Shown here one piece after another: positions 44,847 through 57,144 of a stretch of 64,000 nt of DNA. The notes beneath the pieces were generated by a model. The model searched no databases. It was given only the letters and a program-made list of their open reading frames with translations, and had not been told where the DNA came from. The position numbers were made by a program, and so were the translations under genes. How positions within the stretch are numbered: position 1 is the first letter of the stretch; every line of letters starts with the position of its first letter. Origin of the DNA: Cricetomys ansorgei (Eukaryota > Chordata > Mammalia > Rodentia > Nesomyidae); the NCBI GenBank assembly GCA_026225945.1, contig JAMJFZ010001869.1:1-64000 (forward strand), given 5' to 3'.

Positions 44847-46105
44847 GGCAAGTACTCAAAGGACTCTAAGTACTACCACAAAGCCTCCACATAGCTGTGT
44901 TTATTGATACACTATTCAAAATAGCATCCACCCACAAATGGATGGGAAAAATGGAATTGTACTCAACTGAAGAGAAATATGAAATCATGAAATTTGTTGG
45001 AAAATAAATTGGCATTGAAATTATTACATTAATTAACCCAGACTCAGAAGTACAGATACTATATGTTCTGTCTCATATGTAGAGCCTGGATTTTATTTTT
45101 TTATATATGTCTGCGTGGGCAGGTGTATGTCATGAAACTATAAATGAGAGTGTAAGAGGGGAAAAGTTCTAAATGAAGAGAAGAAGGGGAAAGAGGGCAA
45201 CATAGTACATGTAAGCAGAACATAGAAAGGGAAGCATGGCAGAAGAGAATGAAGACAGGGGACACCAGGGAAGTATAAAGTGACAGAGACACAACAGAAA
45301 CAAACTGCATATGAACATGTGATCATGAATCTTATTAGTTTTCACGCTAATTAAATAGACAAAAATAAGATACAATTAGAATCCTACATAATCAATTATT
45401 TCTCAGTTTATAGATTCAAGGTCTTCCTAAGGGGAGTGTCACTTTAAGAAACTGGTATATTCCACGATGTGGAACCAATACCCAACACCTCTTGAATGAT
45501 GAAGAACCTGAGACTAGATAGCCTAGGGACTTTGGTAAAATAAAATAAAAATGATCTTTAAAATGTAGTGATAAAGTGATTCCGAATGCTATTCTGCTAT
45601 ACTTATAGATCAATGCATTGTTCAGCCATCATCAGAGAACATTCCTCCTGCAGCAAATGGGAACAATTATAAAGACCCATAGCCAGACATTAATCCAAGA
45701 GTGAGAGACCTTGGAACACCCAGTTCTAAATAGGTTGTCTCCATCAAATCCCTCCCCTCAGAGCTCAGCAAATTCTGAAGAAGAGAAGACAGAAAAAGTG
45801 TAAGATTCAGAGGGGATGGAGGACATCAGGGAGGGAAAGACCCTCTAAATCAACACACAAAAAGCTCATATGAACTCACAGAGACTGTAGCAGCATGCAC
45901 AAGCCCTACACAGGTCTGTACCAGGTCCTCTGCCTATATATTGTGTCTTCCAGTTTAGTGTTTTTATGGGATTCCTGAGTGTGGAAATGAGTGGGTCTCT
46001 GACTCCTGTTCCCTCTCTTGGGTTCTTTTCCTTCAGTTGGTCTGTTTTTTCTGACTTTGATGCAATAGATTTTATTTTATCTTACTATATTCTATTTTGT
46101 TACAT

Positions 46106-46136
46106 TTTTAAAAATAAATGAATGAATGAATGAATG
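46106..46136. repeat. (AATG)n short tandem repeat
   Basis: About six aatg units within the L1 3' UTR region. Confidence 0.85.
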
Positions 46137-46304
46137 TAAAACTAGCCTCTAAGGTAAAGGTTAACAACAGAAATGTCATTTATACCTTCTGGGAGATGAA
46201 AAATCCATTTTCTACAATGAAATGAGACTGGGTATATCAACCACTCCAGAACAGACCTCATGTTCAGGGGTAGTTGATCAACAAATAATGGACTCTATAG
46301 TTTG

Positions 46305-46309
<5 letters not shown>

Positions 46310-46359
<50 letters not shown>
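46310..46359. repeat. (GT)n microsatellite
   Basis: About 25 uninterrupted GT units, within the same L1 3' UTR. This is a position equivalent to the GT tract of the L1 at 37,920. Confidence 0.96.
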
Positions 46360-46360
<1 letters not shown>

Positions 46361-46590
46361 TTTCATTTAACTACAGTTTTTTTTTTATTTTGTGGGTGAT
46401 GTATTTTGTTTTCTAGGTTTTAGGCATTTTATTGTTTGTTTTAGTTGTTTTTTGAGAAAGAACTTAAACTTGGGCGGGTGGTGAGAAGGAGAGGATCTGA
46501 TAAACTTGTAAGGGGGTAGAATATCATCAAAATATATTTAAATTTAAAAATTGCTTTAAATAATAAAAAAATATAAAAATAAAAAGGAAA

Positions 46591-47149
46591 AAAACATTTT
46601 AGTTTTGAAATCTCAAAAGAAGAAAGAAAAGAAATTGTGGCATTTGCAAGCCATTGAGATGAAGCCTTAGTGACTGAGAGCCAATGTTGAGTTTTGAAAA
46701 TATACAGGAGCTCTTAACTCCTGTATATTACTTCTGCTCTATTCATTAATTATAACCCAAAATGGAAGCTTACTACATCCAGTCATGAAGCAGCTGGCCA
46801 TTCTGCTTTTATGTATCTTCTTCCCCAAGTCTTTACTAAAGCTGTACAGTCCAGCAGAGTCAAGATGAAGCAGCTGCTGGCGCTCAAAGCTTGGTGGTTT
46901 CTGTCTAGTGGCAGCCCCCATTCACTGCCTGGAAGTTGCAACTTGCTCTTTAAAACTCTCTGCCACTGGTGGTACACAGAGCATCTAGTTCATTGAGCCA
47001 GTTCTTGCCATGTGAGTGTAAAGAGCAAAACATAACATAGCATAACGTAACAGAAATCATGATAAAAGAAATCTAGCCTTGCTCTTAGGAATAAATGCTT
47101 AAAAATCAATACTAATATTAAAGTTATGTTTCTTTAATGATTCACTTCT
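46591..47149. other. Unrecognised
   Basis: Open frames occur on both strands at 46,739-46,996, but neither resembles a known protein. Confidence 0.4.
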
Positions 47150-47246
47150 ATTTTTAAAATTATCCATGTGCATGTGTATCCACGTAGGTATGTACACGTG
47201 AGTGTAGGCACCTATAGATGCTATATGAAGCCAACACATCCCCTAA
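47150..47246 (-). mobile_element. B3 SINE tail fragment, minus orientation
   Basis: 'catgtgcatgtgtatccacg' then 'tatgtacacgtgagtgtagg' then 'cacctatagatgctatatga' follow the reversed B3 3' half. Confidence 0.5.
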
Positions 47247-47685
47247 TAAAACTATATTTCTGGTTGAAGACTTAATACTCACTCAAGAGAAAATCAGGGC
47301 TGACTTTTGTGTTGTAGAAATAATGGGAATACGACTCCCTGTCACTTCTGATGCACAGTGAGTGGCCACATTCCAAACTTCGAGTCTCCCACAATGTCTA
47401 GAGTAAAAGACAGAATGGCCAGACTCCTCACCTTTCAGAAATGCCACACAAAGCCTTAGTTCATGTCCCCCGTTTAACCCTGCCTAAGGGAAGCCCACAC
47501 GACCTAACTTGTCATAGAACCCCTAGACTGATTATTAAGACATTTTTCTAATATAAAAATTCTGTCCATTCATTGCATAAAAATTAAGTAATACAGAAAA
47601 TGTTAAAGAGCACACAAATCATCTATAAGCCAAGCATCTAGAGATACCAAATATTGCACTTTGATACATTTTTCTTTAAGTTGTT
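47247..47685. other. Unrecognised
   Basis: 47,560-47,680 has a weak resemblance to an old repeat. Nothing definite. Confidence 0.35.

Positions 47686-47734
<49 letters not shown>
47686..47734. repeat. (TA)n(CA)n microsatellite
   Basis: Nine or ten TA units followed by about 15 CA units. Confidence 0.95.
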
Positions 47735-47736
<2 letters not shown>

Positions 47737-48394
47737 ACAAGGATACAAGGGAACATTGTTTTAGTGGATCTTGTTTCCCTTGCAGCCCCCTCTTTATATG
47801 GGAGCTTTCTTCCCTGGTATTGCACCCTAAATTATTTGATGCCCATAGACTTTAATAATGAGTCAGGTTTATTTCCCTTGGTAATAATAAGATATTTAAA
47901 TTTACCATCATTCACTGTGTTTAAAATATGCAGGTGTGAATGATCCAGTCCAGTGTTTCATAGAGATAGGTATGCCTGCCCCAAAGCTCCTCAGAGCTTA
48001 GTAAGTTAAAAATATGCCCAATCAACACCTTTAGAATTCAGCTTCTTTTTCCCCTGCAGCCTCCTGACAAGTTCCACAGAAGGGGAAACACACACATATG
48101 CCAAATCTACACCACTTACTGGTTTTATGATCCAATGGGCCAGGATCCAGTTATCTCAGGATTCAGGGATATTTCAGCACACCTTCCTCTTTGTCTCTGT
48201 TGGCAGGGTTGCCAGCCTTGCCTTAGGGAAGAGCACAGGGCTACAGTCTTTCCTTCCTTTCTTGCTGGGCCTTGGGATAGAAACTAGGTGCTGGCAACAC
48301 TGACCTGCCTTCTCTGTGTGCACCCATGATGCCCGTGGGAGGCAGAGTGTGGACTCTGGCCAGTTACTGTTCTCCAGTGTCAGGACCCCTGGGT
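47735..48394. other. Unrecognised
   Basis: No feature seen. Confidence 0.4.
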
Positions 48395-48588
48395 TAATAC
48401 TCAACTTTCACAAGAAAATTATGGCTATGGGCAAATTGCTTAACCCCCCAACCAAACTGTTCCTTGATTTCTTCATTCTTGCAACAAAGATCATGATAAT
48501 GGCATATAATTAGTAACTGTATTCAGAAGTGTAACATGATAAAACATGTAAAGAACATGGAACAGTGCCTGCTAGTTAATGAAAATTT
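48395..48588 (+). mobile_element. MIR SINE
   Basis: 'gctatgggcaaattgcttaa', 'atcatgataatggcat' and 'aagaacatggaacagtgcct' are in MIR order. Confidence 0.6.
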
Positions 48589-49129
48589 TATAGATGTCAA
48601 CATCAATTTTAGAAGAAAAAAAAATGTTCTTAATTGTTCTGTAAAAGAACACAATCTGAAATTCCTTTCATGTCTTAATTCACGGGTTCATGACTTCAGT
48701 TCATTCCTTCAGTTAGTTTGTATACTTCTTAAATCTTGGCTGACAACAGACAAAACAAAGCAAAATCATTATATTATACATGTAAAGTACTTAGTATACT
48801 GTATATTTTCAAGTGGTATTGTAATTATTATAGAATTATACATAATGTATGAGTTTGTTAGAAGCAAACATTCATCATTAGAGTTACAATGAATAGAAAA
48901 TGATGTGTCTGAGATAAAACAGAAATCAAAGTAAACTTGGACCTGGTGATGGTGTAGACTTAGTACAACTAAGAAGCACTGAGTCCTCAGTAGGTGTTGT
49001 CTGGACCCAGGACACTGTGCATTTTCATTAGGCTGATGAATTCCAGACCTAGGGAAGGTCCTAAGTGTGTGAAAAAAATCACCTTATTTCATTGAAATAG
49101 TATATGCCTTAATGAATGTTCTGACGCTT
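48589..49129. other. Unrecognised
   Basis: AT-rich. A 118-codon open frame at 48,536-48,892 has no domain resemblance and lies partly on the MIR. Confidence 0.4.
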
Positions 49130-49445
49130 GTACGAGACACTGTGATCACAGCAACTCATATAAAGGAAAACAATTGAGGCTGGCTTACAGTGCAGAGGTT
49201 TGGTCCATTACCATCAGTGGCAGGGAGCGTGGCAGCACACAGGCAGACATGGTGCTGGAGAGGTAGCTGAGAGTTCTACCTCTGGGTCGACAAACATCAG
49301 GCAGAGAGAGATACTGGGTCTGGCTTGAATATCTGAAACCCCAAAGCCCACCCTCAGTGACACACTTCTTCTAACAAGGCCACATCTATTCCAACAAGGC
49401 CACACCTCCTAATCTTTCTCAAGTAGTACCACTCCCTAATGACCA
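49130..49445 (-). mobile_element. Rodent MaLR-type LTR (MT/ORR1-like), minus orientation
   Basis: 'gacatggtgctggagaggta', 'gctgagagttctacctctgg', 'ctgaaaccccaaagcccacc', 'ctcagtgacacacttcttct' and 'acaaggccacacctcctaat' are reversed landmarks of the same group as the LTR at 3,141. Confidence 0.78.
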
Positions 49446-50299
49446 AACATTCAAATATCTGAGCTTTTTTTTTTTTTTCTAAAGAGAATGAAAGAAAAAA
49501 AAATCTAATCTAATGTGGTGGATGTGAGATGACTGTCCCTAGACTGTAGGCTGACTAAGCTCTCTGGTTGCTTGAACTAGAGATCTTCCTTCTGCAGTGC
49601 TCTTTTCCTTCCTTCCTTCTTCCCAGCTTCCTTTCTTCCGTTTTTTTCTTTCTTGAATTAAACCTGTTCTACTGTGGGAAAAATGAAATAAATAAAAATT
49701 AAATCTCATACATTAAATTAACATTAATTAAACATTAATTAAACATTAAATATGTTTTAAACTTTTAAATATACCAAAGGTTTGGTCCCAAATGCAATGA
49801 TTTATTGTATCTCTTAATTCCATCACACAATCCTGAAGGCATTTTCCAAACTTTCTTTTTGATTCTTGTGATTTTCTGATACTTTAATTTCTGTTTGATT
49901 TCTGCAAGAGCAGTGTTAACTAGGAACAAGATTCCCTGATACACTGAACATAAAGATAAGTAGAATTTTATCTTTGTATTGACATGAGGTTGTCCCTGAG
50001 TCTCTCTCATCTCTTTCATGAAACCATTCATTGGCATATGTTTGCTCAGGTTAGCAGGGCTTCCACAGCCGTGTGTTTATGAACTTTCAACATAGCCTAT
50101 CAATTGTGTTGATTGATGTTTTAATTGTTCTCCTTGAAGAGAACAGGATCTTCTGCCAAACTGAGCTACACCCTCCTTTCCTGCCTCAGCCCTTGGAAGG
50201 AGTTCACAGTAATTCCCAGAATCTTTCTAATTAAAATCATTTTGATATGCAAATTTGTATTTCTAATTTATTGTTTCACTCACTTTTCTTTTAAATTTT
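49446..50299. other. Unrecognised with low-complexity patches
   Basis: A T(14) run at about 49,466, a CTTCCTTC pyrimidine patch near 49,600-49,640, and 'aacattaattaa' repeats at 49,715-49,750. No gene seen. Confidence 0.4.
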
Positions 50300-50534
50300 T
50301 TACTTTTTGAGAATTTCATACATGCATTCAATGTAACCTGATCATATTTAACCCACATTTCCCTCCTGAAACCTGATCATCTGTATTCTCAGCATTCTCA
50401 TTATCCAAGCTCCTACAGAACAGCCCGCTCATCTCTGAGTTCTCAAAGGCCCACAATTCCAAATGCCACGGTAATCCTCTCAAAAACACATGGTCAGGTC
50501 TGTTACAGAAATAGTCCACTTTTTAGTACCAATT
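50300..50534 (-). mobile_element. L1 3' end fragment, minus orientation (tentative)
   Basis: 'gagaatttcatacatgcatt' followed by 'cctgatcatatttaacccac' is typical of reversed rodent L1 tails. The remainder is not diagnostic. Confidence 0.4.
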
Positions 50535-50935
50535 TCTGTCTTATATGGTTTCTTTTGATAAAGCACTATGACTAAAAACAACTAGGGGAGGAAAGGGTTT
50601 ATTTTTTCCTACAGATTGTAAGTCCATTACTGAGGGAAGCCAAGGCAGGAACCTAAAGACAGGAACTGCAGCAGAAACCATGGAGAAGTACTGCTTACTG
50701 ATTTGTTCTCCATTGCTGGCTCAGCCTGCTTTCTTATGCCATCCAGGGCTGCTTGCCTAGGAGTTAGCATCACACACAGTGGGCTGAGCCCACCAACATT
50801 AATCATCAATCCAGAAAATGGAGCATAGGCTTGCCCACTGCCCATCTGACAGGGACATTCTCTTAAGTGAGTTTTCTTCTACCCAAATGACTCTAGCTTG
50901 TGCCAAGTTGTCATGGAACTATCCAGTATAGCCTA
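50535..50935 (-). mobile_element. Rodent LTR, minus orientation
   Basis: 'tataatggtttcttttgataa'-like entry, then 'aaacaactaggggaggaaag', 'ggtttatttt', 'actgagggaagccaaggcag', 'tgactctagcttgtgccaag' and 'ttgtcatggaac'. Reversed, this begins '...ttccatgacaacttggcaca' and carries AATAAACCC near its end, the same group as 13,597 and 56,612. Confidence 0.7.
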
Positions 50936-51339
50936 CAACAGTAATTATTAAGCCATATAATATCCTCCCAAATTATCTACTCATATATTATCAAATTATC
51001 TATATTTAAGATATCTTATTATTAGATACTCTAAGCTTAATTATTTATGTGTTTATCCTCATTGTATTATCATAATGGCTCCTGAAAGTTACCAAGTGCC
51101 AGACAACATGAGACAGGGCACCCGAAAGGTTCCAGGGCTGATACATTTCATAGAACCAAGGTACTACAGTTGGCACTTTTCTGTCCCAGCTGAAGTCAAA
51201 GCTTATGACACATCTAAATCCTTCAGAGTTCCTCAGCATCTCCTGGCTGGGGCTGCTACTTCAGGGCTGAATAATTATTGGTTACCAACTGACCTTCCAA
51301 GTCAAATGTTTTATTTAATTTTTGTTTTTTTATTTTCTT
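50936..51339. other. Unrecognised
   Basis: No feature seen. Overlapping open frames on both strands at 51,045-51,341 are not recognised. Confidence 0.4.
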
Positions 51340-51760
51340 GAGATTAATATAATTATACCATTTCCCTCTTCCCTTTCCTCCCTCCAAACCCTCCAATATA
51401 CCCTTGCTCTCTTTCAAATTTGTGACCCCTTTTATATAATATATACATATATAATATATTTATAATATATATCTTTAAATATATATTAAATTATATTTAT
51501 ATATATTATATGAACCACAACAATGACTAGCACACATGATAACCCCAAGGTTGCAGTAGTGGCATGCATACCTTGCTAGCAACCAACAGCCTCATAATTG
51601 ATCTTAAGACCCACTCAACAAGAGGGAAATCATGCCTGGTACTGAAAACCTAGCTAACTACTCAGGTTTAGTAAAGTCATGGATCTTAGAAGAGAACCTA
51701 TAATTGCCATTTGACCAAACCAGCATAATTCCTGATTACATTCTAAACATTTGTCTTTAT
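51340..51760 (-). mobile_element. Rodent L1-associated fragment, minus orientation
   Basis: 'gagattaatataattatacc' and 'atttccctcttccctttcct' are the exact reverse type of the L1 end at 24,840-24,960. An AT-rich (ATAT/TTAA) stretch follows, then common rodent text 'accttgctagcaaccaacag' and 'gagggaaatcatgcctggta'. Confidence 0.55.
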
Positions 51761-51874
51761 ACCTGAAGAAAAATGTAAGGAAGTAATGTGAATAGTAAAA
51801 CTATACAAAAATGACAAATTATTAAAAAATAGGCATAATGAATCCACATAGCAGAATTAGTGTACATTGACATG

Positions 51875-51877
<3 letters not shown>
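51761..51877. other. Unrecognised spacer
   Basis: AT-rich. Confidence 0.4.

Positions 51878-51936
<59 letters not shown>
51878..51936. repeat. (AT)n microsatellite
   Basis: Fifty-nine bases of pure AT. Confidence 0.97.
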
Positions 51937-51939
<3 letters not shown>

Positions 51940-53431
51940 GTACAAATGCATCCTCTGAGTATTGTTTTAACCTGATGTCATTATTCTATTTTTCTCTATT
52001 ATTTTCTAAATAGTCTACAAATTGGAAGCCATCATGCAAGATGGGTACATTTTATGATAAATCTACAGCTACTTATTTGTGCTTATTTGCTAGAAGTTCC
52101 AAAAATTTAAAAAAAAGATTATTTCTCTTTATAGGTTGTTTAAAATGTTAAAGTACAAAAATATTTACAAAAGCCTGTTGATCTTTAACGTATTATAATG
52201 AACTAGAACAAACTGACATTTGCGGCTATAAAACCACTACATCATAAGAACACCCAATGCTTGTATTTAAGAACACTGAGGGATGACGTTCTAAACGTAT
52301 GGAGGTAAGGCATCACTTGATATGAATGTGGAAGTCAAGGAGGCCCACATGCCTTCCTTTAAGCAGCCCTTTGAGGGTTTATCATCCTTTCTCAAGCATG
52401 CGGGGGACAAAGAGTGCTTATGGTTTATGACACATCTGTGTCTAAAAGCCTGGGTGAGCACTTACACACAAATAGCCTGAGGTCACCGTCACCATGGACA
52501 GCCTTTACTGTGCTGTGCCCTTTCTGTTAGACACTTTTATTGTAGAAGTTTCTCAATTCACTTCTTCAAGCCTCAAATCTTGTTCTAACCACAGAGCATG
52601 CTTTGTGCACCAACACTGAGCATACAGAGGTGTGTCTCAGATGAGTGCAAAATACTCATGCCAGAGCCGGAAGGAATGTGCAATACCCCTGGAAAGAAGA
52701 ACTCGTTTTTCTCTGCCTCTGTTGGTAACAACAAATAGACTGGCACAAGTAAATAAAGCTCTCAGGTTGTCATTTCACAACAGGAGGCAAGCAGGGCACA
52801 AGTCAACTGTTCGTGAATACAAACTTCAGCAGGAACAGAGGACCACAGTAAAGTAGGTCAGACATTTTAAAGATGTCTGCACACACCGGAGCATGACCCA
52901 GAGTAAGATTTGGGGGAAAATCTTTGTGTCTGATTTTTAAATCATGTAATGTAAAGGTCAAACGGTATTAAATTAGATAGATGGAAGGTACAAAGGCCTT
53001 GGAATAATTAGCGCTATCAACTGGTAACTTTGGATGGATTAGGTCACTGAGGTTGTTAAAACTCACATCATGTCAGGCGGGAGTGGTGTTAGGGGAAACA
53101 TTTACCACATTTGTTGCCCAAACAGATCCTGGAGCCCACATCAAACAAACTGAGTGTTTCAAAAGACCGGTTGAGACCAAAAACAAGTTAAGTTAATAAT
53201 TAGGCAAATTTGAACCTTTGTGTTCTGTTTGGGGAGGGGCAGGGGGTATACAGGGAGAAGGGTTGGAGAGGAAATCAGCACCTGTCTCTCTCCGGCACTG
53301 TTTAGAATCTGCTGGTTAGGTATAAATTATTAGATACACTTTTATTTTTAAAAACCACAGTATGTTATATAACTGATACTCATGATTAAATCTATTGATT
53401 CCTTTAGGCTTTAAAAGGCTTTGTGCATCTG
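51937..53431. other. Unrecognised, repeat-poor
   Basis: About 1.5 kb without a recognised repeat or gene. Confidence 0.4.
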
Positions 53432-53565
53432 TGTTACAAGGTCTCACTATTTAGCAGTAAGTGGCCTGGAACTTGCTTGTATACCGGGATAGCTTCCAAT
53501 TCAAATAGATCTGTCTGCATCTGCCTCCCTAGTGCTAAGATTAAAGGCATGTACTACACTAGGGG
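53432..53565 (-). mobile_element. B1 SINE, minus orientation, diverged
   Basis: 'acaaggtctcactatttagc', 'atctgtctgcatctgcctcc' and 'agtgctaagattaaaggcat' match reversed B1. Confidence 0.82.
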
Positions 53566-54042
53566 ACCCTGGAATGTTAACACAGGGTTGTTCCTTTAAG
53601 GGAAGGAATACAATACCTGCTATTCACCCAGAAGGCTGGAGCAGATGTGCCTTCTAGCCTGGTGACCTCTGCTCTATCTGTGTGGCATATCATAACTCTA
53701 TCATAAGTTTATCATAAGCTTATTTTTCCTAGTCAATCTATAAAACCTGTCTTTATGGGCTTGACAAAGAGCTCCAATGTGGTCACGTCTGATCTGTATT
53801 TAACTTATTTCGTTCCTCAAGGAGATTTGTGTATGCTTTGTTGTGCACAAGGGATGCAGTTAATTATCACCAGAAGTTTTTCACCGAATTGTTCTGTGCT
53901 TAAATATGTCTAAAATAAAGCGCTCATCATCATACTCTGAAAGTTTGAACCACCAATGGCTACTTAGTCATGCTGAACTGAACTGCCTTTTCACCACCCG
54001 TAGCTCATCACTCTGCTGGCTATGGAGTTCTCAGAGACTCCT
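53566..54042. other. Unrecognised
   Basis: No feature seen. Confidence 0.4.
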
Positions 54043-54262
54043 CAAAAGAGATTGCTTTGCAGTTAAGAGCGCTTGCTGCTCCTCCTCAGGACCCAGGTTT
54101 GATTCCCAGCACACTCACAGTGGGTCACAACAGGCTGTAGCTCTAGTCCCCGGGGATCCTGACACCTCTTCTGGCTTCTGCAAACATCAGGCAAGCAAAG
54201 ACACCACCAGGGAAAGTACTCATGTACATTGAAAGTTAATAAAAATAAAAAAGAAATGCACA
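54043..54262 (+). mobile_element. B2-type SINE
   Basis: 'gcagttaagagcgcttgctg', 'cctcaggacccaggtttgat' and 'tcccagcacactcacagtgg' match the B2 head and body. The tail is 'aaagttaataaaaataaaaa'. Confidence 0.88.
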
Positions 54263-54429
54263 ATTTGATATTTGGCGGCAAAATGAATATTTCAGAGTTA
54301 TATTAAGAAGTATTTGAGCGTTGGGCTTCGTCGTTGACACTTTTTCCAGCATTGGGGATGGAGAAGGAGTATTCAGTGTTCAGTGTTTAGGACACATTTG
54401 TGTCTAGAATCTTATTGAATCTTTACAAG
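54263..54429. other. Unrecognised spacer
   Basis: No feature seen. Confidence 0.4.
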
Positions 54430-54978
54430 GCTAATTGACGCTCCATTGAATGTATGTACTACATCTTTCTTATTCACTGTTGCAAACTGATTGACCCTGT
54501 ATCTTAGCTACTATGGATGGCTCGGCTATAGTGAACACGGATGTGCAGGTACCTCTTTGACTTATTGACTTCGGTCCTTAAGATGTGGATCCACAAATGG
54601 GATTTCTGGATCAGGTGACAGTTCTATTGTTTATGTCTTGAAAAGGCACTATATACATTTTCAAAATGTCTGCATTAATTTCCATCCTCTCCAGGAGAAC
54701 AGTGGGTTATGTCATTCCTGTTACCTCACTGCATTACATTCATTCATCGCTGGCAGCATGCGATACCTCATATTTTTCACCACACCCACCCTAACCAGTG
54801 TGAAGTGTTACCAAATTATGGTTGGGTTTTTACTTTTCTGATGATCAATTTTGACCATTCCCCATACATCTATTGATCAACTACATCATCTTTTCAGAAA
54901 TATCACTTCTGAATTATATCCATCTATTTTTTTTCTGATTAGATAATTATTTTCTTGCTACAGCATTGTCTTATACAT

Positions 54979-55030
<52 letters not shown>

Positions 55031-55032
55031 TT
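54979..55032. repeat. (TTTA)n microsatellite
   Basis: About 13 TTTA units, being the expanded tail of the adjoining reversed B1. Confidence 0.96.
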
Positions 55033-55161
55033 GGTTTTTTGAGTCAGGGTTTCTTTGTTGTAACTCTGGCTGGAACTCACTCTGTAGACCAGACTGGCCT
55101 TGAACTCACAGAGATCCACCTGAGTGCTAGGATTAAAGGCATGTGTCACCACCACCTGGCT
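55033..55161 (-). mobile_element. B1 SINE with internal deletion, minus orientation
   Basis: 'gttgtaactctggctggaac', 'tctgtagaccagactggcct' and 'gagatccacctgagtgctag' show loss of the usual 'tgcctctgcctcc' segment. It is otherwise a well-preserved B1. Confidence 0.92.
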
Positions 55162-55245
55162 ACTAGGATTTTAAACACACACCTTCTATGTACTTTGGGT
55201 ATTAGTCCATATCAAATGTACAATTCCTAAGTATTTTCTTTGGGG

Positions 55246-55959
55246 AGCAGACCCAAGTCATGGGTCTGGGAGGGCTCTCCTGGCACTGGACACCCTGCTG
55301 TGGTCACCAGATGCAGGCTGATGCTGGGTCACCTGAGGTCAGGCATGGTGAGGAGATGAGGGCTGTGCAGAGCAGTCTCTTCACTCTAAAGCCTCTTGCA
55401 ATGGCACCTGTGCTGTGCTGATGGGCTTGAGAAGGCCTCACCCAGATCACATGCAAATGTGTTCTCTCACCAATGGATCTTGCCTTATTTATGTACTACA
55501 CTCAAGTTCTAGCATCTCCCTCCCAGATTCTGCCATCATTTCAAAAGTACTTTTGTGCATGGATACTATTCAAATAGATGTTTCCAGAAACTCCTTCTAG
55601 ATCATCTTACTGATGTCCCACCCCAACTAATTTCTACTTCCAGGTGATTTTTGGGTCAAAATGTCTTTGGGAAAAAAATTCCAGTCTTTTCAGGAAATTT
55701 ATTAAATTTATAAACATGTTTCAATGAAAGATTCCAATCTAAAACAAAATATATTGTGTGCAGACTTGGAAGATAACTTTCAACCTTAACCTGTTAGCTC
55801 AGTAATAATAGACATTTTATCACAACAGAGCCCTTTCCTGTCTCCCATGGCTTTTCCAGTGACCTCCCATCTTTACCCAACATTCATTTGAAGTGACTGG
55901 GACTTGCTTTTCTATTGAATGGATAGTCTGAAGAGTGACAATCAGCTATCCTTTCTTTT
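55246..55959. other. Unrecognised
   Basis: 55,250-55,400 is GC-richer ('gggtctgggagggctctcc') and could be a SINE or LTR piece, not identified. Confidence 0.35.
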
Positions 55960-56092
55960 CTTCTCCCCTGGTACATCCCAGTCTGGCTTCACACTCGTTC
56001 ATCTGAGGACAGCTTTGCGCCTCTCATCTTCCGGCTTTCATCTCGCAAGTACTGAGAGTATAGGTGTGTACCACCCACCATGCCTAGCAGCT
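55960..56092 (-). mobile_element. B1-type SINE, minus orientation, strongly diverged
   Basis: 'cccagtctggcttcacactc', 'agtactgagagtataggtgt' and 'gtaccacccaccatgcctag' follow the reversed B1 layout. Confidence 0.6.
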
Positions 56093-56611
56093 TAATTTGC
56101 TTTAAAGGATACAAAGTTGTTTGACTTAGGCTGAAAAGAATTTTCTGTTAGCACTGGGGACAAATTTTGAAATTTGAAAGTGTGATTGACAAAGGTCCCT
56201 GCCTAAATTATTATTAAGCTTCTTATTTTTTGTGCCCCCTGCTGCCCTCAACTGGAATGAGTCATTCCATTGTGGCAATATAACTATTGTAAGATTCTGT
56301 GTGGAATCTAACATCAGTCCACGTTCCAAGTTTTGTCTCAGACTATTGCTGACAGAGCCTTGAGTCTCTATAATGTACTTGGAGAAGATCCTTAGGGTTA
56401 AGCAGTGAGGCAACAGTTCTGGGAAATACGGGCCCAACTGTACATCTTTGAGCACCATGTGTTCTGTCCTGACCATCCTGAACACTTTCTGTTCTTTGCC
56501 CTAAGGATATAATATGCCGAGTGTGGCCAGCTATTTTTTTCACAGTTGGAACTACTTCTAAAGCGATTCATTGCTTGAAAATAGAATTCCACTAAGCAAA
56601 ATCATGAAGCC
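56093..56611. other. Unrecognised
   Basis: A 119-codon frame on the minus strand (56,126-56,485) has no recognised domain. No repeat recognised. Confidence 0.35.
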
Positions 56612-56995
56612 TATGATGGTTAATCTTCATTGTCACCACGACTATTGTAATCACCTAGGAGACACACCTCTAGGTGTATCTGTGGTAATGTATTCAGGGA
56701 AGTGTAACTGAGGAGAGAAGACTTGCCCTGAATGTGAGTGGTACCATTCCATGTATTGGGGTCCAGGTCTGAGCAGAAAAGGAGAAAGGAGAAAGGTAGA
56801 TGATGTACATTCCTCCTTTCCTTGCTTCCTGATGTGCTGAGTTATGGGCAAGCCAATCAGCTTTCACTGCCATGGAAGCATCTGCTGCTATGATGGCCCA
56901 TTTCCCTCCAACAGTGAGCCCAAATAAATCCTCCCTCCTTGAGTTGCTTTCGTCAGGTGTTCGGTCATAACAATGAGGAGAACAATGGACACAAA
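56612..56995 (+). mobile_element. Rodent solo LTR
   Basis: 'tatgatggttaatcttcatt', 'atcacctaggagacacacct', 'ggagagaagacttgccctga', 'gtgagcccaaataaatcctc' and 'gcttgagttgctttcgtcagg'-type end are the landmarks of a common rodent LTR. The AATAAA is intact (within 'caaataaatcc'). The subfamily is not assigned. Confidence 0.75.
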
Positions 56996-57144
56996 GCTTT
57001 TAAAATGCCCATGTAATGAGATGGTCTCCTCACTCCGTGGTTTAGAACCTCAGGGACTCTATTTAATCAATCTATTTTAATATCGCAATTTGTGAATTTT
57101 TAAAGATTGCAAAATTTTAAAGCTGTTGCTTTGCTTATTTACTT

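Larger units (their letters stand above)
41766..46590 (+). mobile_element. 5'-truncated rodent L1, split by a B1 and an LTR-type insertion
   Basis: It enters in the ORF2 reverse-transcriptase domain. Translation around 41,810-41,915 gives LKVLARAITQEKE and, after decay, FADD (41,904-41,915), the catalytic YxDD-equivalent of L1. ORF2 remnants continue with many stops to 43,450 and resume at 44,847 ('aaggactctaagtactacca'). The rodent L1 3' UTR follows (45,060-46,100, including 'gattcctgagtgtggaaatg') and the tail near 46,480-46,590. It is inactive. Confidence 0.8.
54430..55245 (-). mobile_element. Old L1 fragment, minus orientation, split by a B1
   Basis: 'gctactatggatggctcggc', 'aaatgggatttctggatcag', 'ttccatcctctccaggagaa' and 'accctaaccagtgtgaagtg' are the reversed late-ORF2/3' L1 text. 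It resumes after the B1 with 'gggtattagtccatatcaaa'. Confidence 0.72.
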
